A DNA stretch of 8,246 nt from an uncultured Bacilli bacterium (GTDB taxonomy: Bacteria > Bacillota_I > Bacilli_A > RF39 > UBA660): positions 1 through 8,246 of the forward strand of contig CANQOH010000043.1 of NCBI GenBank assembly GCA_947625425.1, in the 5' to 3' direction. A program made the position numbers and the translations under genes. Of the stretch, positions 5,745 through 8,246 are shown piece after piece. The notes beneath the pieces are model-generated. The model saw only the letters and a list, made by a program, of their open reading frames with translations. It did not search any database and was not told the origin of the DNA. The first letter of the stretch is position 1, and each line of letters opens with the position of its first letter.

Positions 5745-7525
5745 TAATGAAGGGACAAAAAATTAATGATCGCTATCAGATAATTAAATCTATTGGAGAA
5801 GGGGGAATGGCTAATGTTTATTTAGCCTATGATACTATTCTTGATAGAGATGTTGCTGTTAAAGTATTACGTGGAGATTTATCTAATGATGAAAAATTTG
5901 TTAGAAGATTTCAAAGAGAAGCATTAAATGCTAGTAGTTTAAGTCATCCTAATATAGTAGAGGTATATGATGTTGGTGATGATAATGGCCAATATTATAT
6001 CGTTATGGAATATATAGAAGGTAAAAATTTAAAAGATTTAATTAAGAAACGTGGTAAATTAACAGTTACTGAAGTTGTTGATATAATGAGTCAAATAGCT
6101 GATGGTTTATCGGTAGCTCATGATTCTTATATTATTCATCGTGATATTAAACCACAAAATATAATGATTCTAGAAAATGGTTTAGTTAAGATTACAGATT
6201 TTGGGATTGCGATGGCGATGAATGCAACCCAACTTACACAAACTAATTCCGTAATGGGTTCAGTTCATTATTTACCACCAGAACAAGCTAGTGGTAAAGG
6301 TAGTACCTTAAAGAGTGATATTTATTCAATGGGTATTTTAATGTATGAGTTATTAACTGGTACTTTACCATATCGTGGTGATAATGCCGTAGAAATAGCT
6401 TTAAAACATTTAAAAGAGCCACTTCCTAGTATTAGAGAAGTATTACCAGATATTCCGCAAAGTGTGGAAAATATTATTTTAAAGAGTGCAGCTAAGAATC
6501 CAAAGAATAGATATAATGATGCAAGAGAAATGTTTGAAGATTTATCAACTTGTTTAGATGAATCAAGATTAAATGAACCAAGATATGAATATCAATATCC
6601 AGAATTAGATGGCGATAATAAAAAGTTTACAAAACAAGTTGAACAGGCTATTACAGTTGAAGAAAGTGAAACTAAAAAGAAAAATAAAGATGAGGAAGAA
6701 GAAGTATCTGTGAAACAAGTTACAGATGATGAGATTAAAAAAGAAAATAAATTACTAATTGTTTTAGCATCAATATTTGTATGTTTAATATTAGTTGTAA
6801 CAGTTGTAATGTTATTTGTTATGGGAATTATTAATCCTAAAGTAATTATCGTTCCTGATGTAGCTGGTAAAACAGTTACAGAAGTAATTGAAGAATTACA
6901 AGATGCTGGTTTTGTAGTATCAGATGAACAAGTTGAGATAAGTGATGATAGTATTGCTAAAGATTTAGTTGTTAAGACTAATCCAGCATCAGGTTCTAAG
7001 AGAACTAAAGGAACAGTTGTAACCATTTATGTATCGACTGGTGATGAAAAACATGAAATAGAAGATTATACCGGCCGTAATTATCGTGAAGTAAAAACAG
7101 AGTTAGAAAAAGCTTATGGTATTATGGTTTATATTGAAAAAGAACCAGTTGATGATCCAGATAAGTATGAAGAAGAAACAATTATTGGTCAAGATAAAGA
7201 ACCTGGTACTAAATTGGGTCCTAAAGATAGTATTACTTTAAAAGTACCTGATATAGTAACACAATATCCTGATTTTACAGATGGAACATATACAGTTGAA
7301 GATGTTCAAAAATTCTGTGATGAATATGGGGTAGAATTAAAAATTAAAGAAGAAGAAGACTCAAGTTATGATGAGGGAACAATAATTAAACAAAGTAGAG
7401 CTAAAGGGTATACAGTAGCTTCTGGAACAACTTTAACAATTACCATAGCGGTTGAACCAGAATCTACAGAGTGTAATCCATTAGATGAGTTCTGTGCAGA
7501 ACCTGAAGAAGAAGTTGTTGAATAG
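5741..7525 (+). CDS. prkC: Membrane Ser/Thr protein kinase with three PASTA domains (PrkC/Stk/PknB type)
   Basis: This Hanks-type kinase senses muropeptides or lipid II through external PASTA domains and phosphorylates translation, division and wall proteins; in B. subtilis PrkC also triggers spore germination. The 594 residues start with a kinase domain (about 12-270): glycine loop GEGGMANV (19-26), K41 in VAVK, E60, HRDIKPQN (133-140, catalytic D135), DFG (153-155), an activation loop rich in Thr/Ser (163-174) and PPEQ (179-182). A charged linker (290-336) precedes the membrane helix (338-362). Three PASTA repeats follow at about 367-433, 434-502 and 503-572; the second opens with EIEDYTGRNY, not the usual PDV, so it is the most diverged. 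The acidic tail carries C578 and C585. The start could also be the in-frame ATG at 5747. The 4-base overlap with prpC marks the usual kinase-phosphatase pair. Confidence 0.96.
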   Translation: MIMKGQKINDRYQIIKSIGEGGMANVYLAYDTILDRDVAVKVLRGDLSNDEKFVRRFQREALNASSLSHPNIVEVYDVGDDNGQYYIVMEYIEGKNLKDLIKKRGKLTVTEVVDIMSQIADGLSVAHDSYIIHRDIKPQNIMILENGLVKITDFGIAMAMNATQLTQTNSVMGSVHYLPPEQASGKGSTLKSDIYSMGILMYELLTGTLPYRGDNAVEIALKHLKEPLPSIREVLPDIPQSVENIILKSAAKNPKNRYNDAREMFEDLSTCLDESRLNEPRYEYQYPELDGDNKKFTKQVEQAITVEESETKKKNKDEEEEVSVKQVTDDEIKKENKLLIVLASIFVCLILVVTVVMLFVMGIINPKVIIVPDVAGKTVTEVIEELQDAGFVVSDEQVEISDDSIAKDLVVKTNPASGSKRTKGTVVTIYVSTGDEKHEIEDYTGRNYREVKTELEKAYGIMVYIEKEPVDDPDKYEEETIIGQDKEPGTKLGPKDSITLKVPDIVTQYPDFTDGTYTVEDVQKFCDEYGVELKIKEEEDSSYDEGTIIKQSRAKGYTVASGTTLTITIAVEPESTECNPLDEFCAEPEEEVVE

Positions 7526-7533
7526 GTGGCAAG

Positions 7534-8246
7534 ATGAATGGGCAAATAATTAGAATTATCAGTAATTTATATACCGTTAAAGTTGGTGATATGTTATATG
7601 GATGCCGTGCAAGAGGTAAATTCAGAAATAATAATATATCACCAATGGTCGGTGATAATGTAGTTATTGATGCTGATAATAATTTAATTATCGATATTCT
7701 ACCACGTAAAAATGAATTAGATCGACCAGTTGTGGCTAATGTAGATGTAGCTTTTATCGTTACTAGTACTAAGAAACCTGATTTAGATTTAAACTTATTA
7801 GATAAATTAATAAGTGTAATAACTTATAATGATATAGAACCAATTATTTGTTTTACTAAATTAGATTTATTAACTGATATAGAAAAAGAAAGAATAGATA
7901 AATTGCGTTTATATTATGAAATGATTGGGATTAAAGTCTTTTATAATGATGAAACAGTTAATATAAAGAAAGTTATTAAAAATAAACTAGTTGTTTTAGC
8001 TGGTCAGACAGGGGCTGGTAAAAGTAGTTTACTTAATCGTTTAGATGATAGTTTGGATATAAAAACTGATGAAATAAGTGAAGCTTTAGGAAGAGGTAAA
8101 CATACGACAAGACATGTCGAACTCTATAATGTCGCTGATGGTTTTATCGTAGATACTCCTGGTTTTTCAGCTATTGATTTAAAAGATATGAGTAAAGAAG
8201 CTTTAAGAGATAGTTTTATTGAATTTAGTAATTATGAATGTAAATT
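7534..8246 (+). CDS. rsgA: Ribosome small subunit-dependent GTPase RsgA, N-terminal part (3' end outside window)
   Basis: RsgA (YjeQ/YloQ) is a GTPase that checks late 30S subunit assembly. The frame has no stop before the window ends, and 237 codons are seen of about 290 expected. An OB-fold (about 1-65) is followed by a circularly permuted GTPase domain whose motifs come in the order G4 (TKLD, 108-111), G1/P-loop GQTGAGKSS (157-165), G2 region GRGKHTTRHVEL (186-197) and G3 DTPG (207-210). That order is the family hallmark. The zinc-binding C-terminal domain is cut; YEC at 234-236 is probably its first zinc cysteine. The start at ATG 7534 lies 8 bases after the prkC stop, with AGGTGG at 7524-7529 overlapping that stop. 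The ATG at 7538 is in another frame. The order prpC-prkC-rsgA is the same as in B. subtilis. Confidence 0.95.
   Translation, partial: MNGQIIRIISNLYTVKVGDMLYGCRARGKFRNNNISPMVGDNVVIDADNNLIIDILPRKNELDRPVVANVDVAFIVTSTKKPDLDLNLLDKLISVITYNDIEPIICFTKLDLLTDIEKERIDKLRLYYEMIGIKVFYNDETVNIKKVIKNKLVVLAGQTGAGKSSLLNRLDDSLDIKTDEISEALGRGKHTTRHVELYNVADGFIVDTPGFSAIDLKDMSKEALRDSFIEFSNYECK

Noticed and set aside
6592..7026. Open frame of 144 codons on the minus strand, rich in Ser and Thr
   Set aside because: It lies wholly inside prkC, opposite the acidic linker, membrane helix and first PASTA domain. Its Ser/Thr-rich composition is the mirror of the codons on the other strand, and it resembles no protein.
8115..8121. 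Exact Spo0A core TGTCGAA
   Set aside because: It lies inside the conserved RsgA coding motif RHVEL, far from any start of transcription. A 7-base match is expected by chance now and then.
1..8246. Alternative genetic code with TGA read as tryptophan, as in some very AT-rich relatives
   Set aside because: Three genes end in TGA at neat overlaps, no gene has an internal TGA, and all tryptophans are TGG. The fact that each TGA is soon followed in frame by TAA or TAG is noted but does not outweigh this.

Overview
The window is a compact, AT-rich stretch of bacterial chromosome with every gene on the + strand. It reads as a low-GC Firmicute (Bacillota) that makes or once made endospores: spoIIGA and sigE lie shortly after ftsZ, as in Bacillus and Clostridium. 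The extreme AT bias and the order of the second half (rlmN, PP2C phosphatase, PASTA kinase, rsgA) would fit an uncultured Bacilli or Erysipelotrichia-like gut lineage, but that placement is inference. Tryptophan is always TGG and no gene contains an in-frame TGA, so the standard bacterial code applies.

Layout: (1) 1-655 is the 3' part of ftsZ with its C-terminal peptide and a terminator. (2) 676-1632 is a single-gene unit with its own extended -10 promoter, coding for an unrecognised zinc-ribbon membrane protein and closed by a terminator. (3) 1631-3159 is the spoIIGA-sigE pair, the protease and its pro-sigma substrate of the mother-cell programme, overlapping by 4 bases. (4) 3188-3930 is an unrecognised four-helix membrane protein with its own promoter and terminator. 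(5) 3954-8246 is an apparent operon of rlmN, prpC, prkC and rsgA, the last cut by the window end. The first three of these overlap by 4 bases, rsgA follows prkC after 8 bases, and no terminator lies inside the group.

Functionally, cell division (FtsZ) sits next to the switch of early sporulation. SpoIIGA is expected to activate pro-SigE at the septum that FtsZ builds. The second operon joins ribosome maturation functions (RlmN, RsgA) with a reversible Ser/Thr phosphorylation pair (PrpC/PrkC) whose external PASTA domains would sense the cell wall. Most of this is conserved Firmicute synteny. The less ordinary parts are the two lineage-specific membrane proteins flanking spoIIGA-sigE, the absence of sigG directly after sigE, a candidate spoIIG promoter with a 21-base spacer that overlaps the previous terminator, and the near absence of C from the coding strand of spoIIGA. 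I see no mobile element, CRISPR array, tRNA or rRNA, and no gene-free stretch longer than 300 bases.
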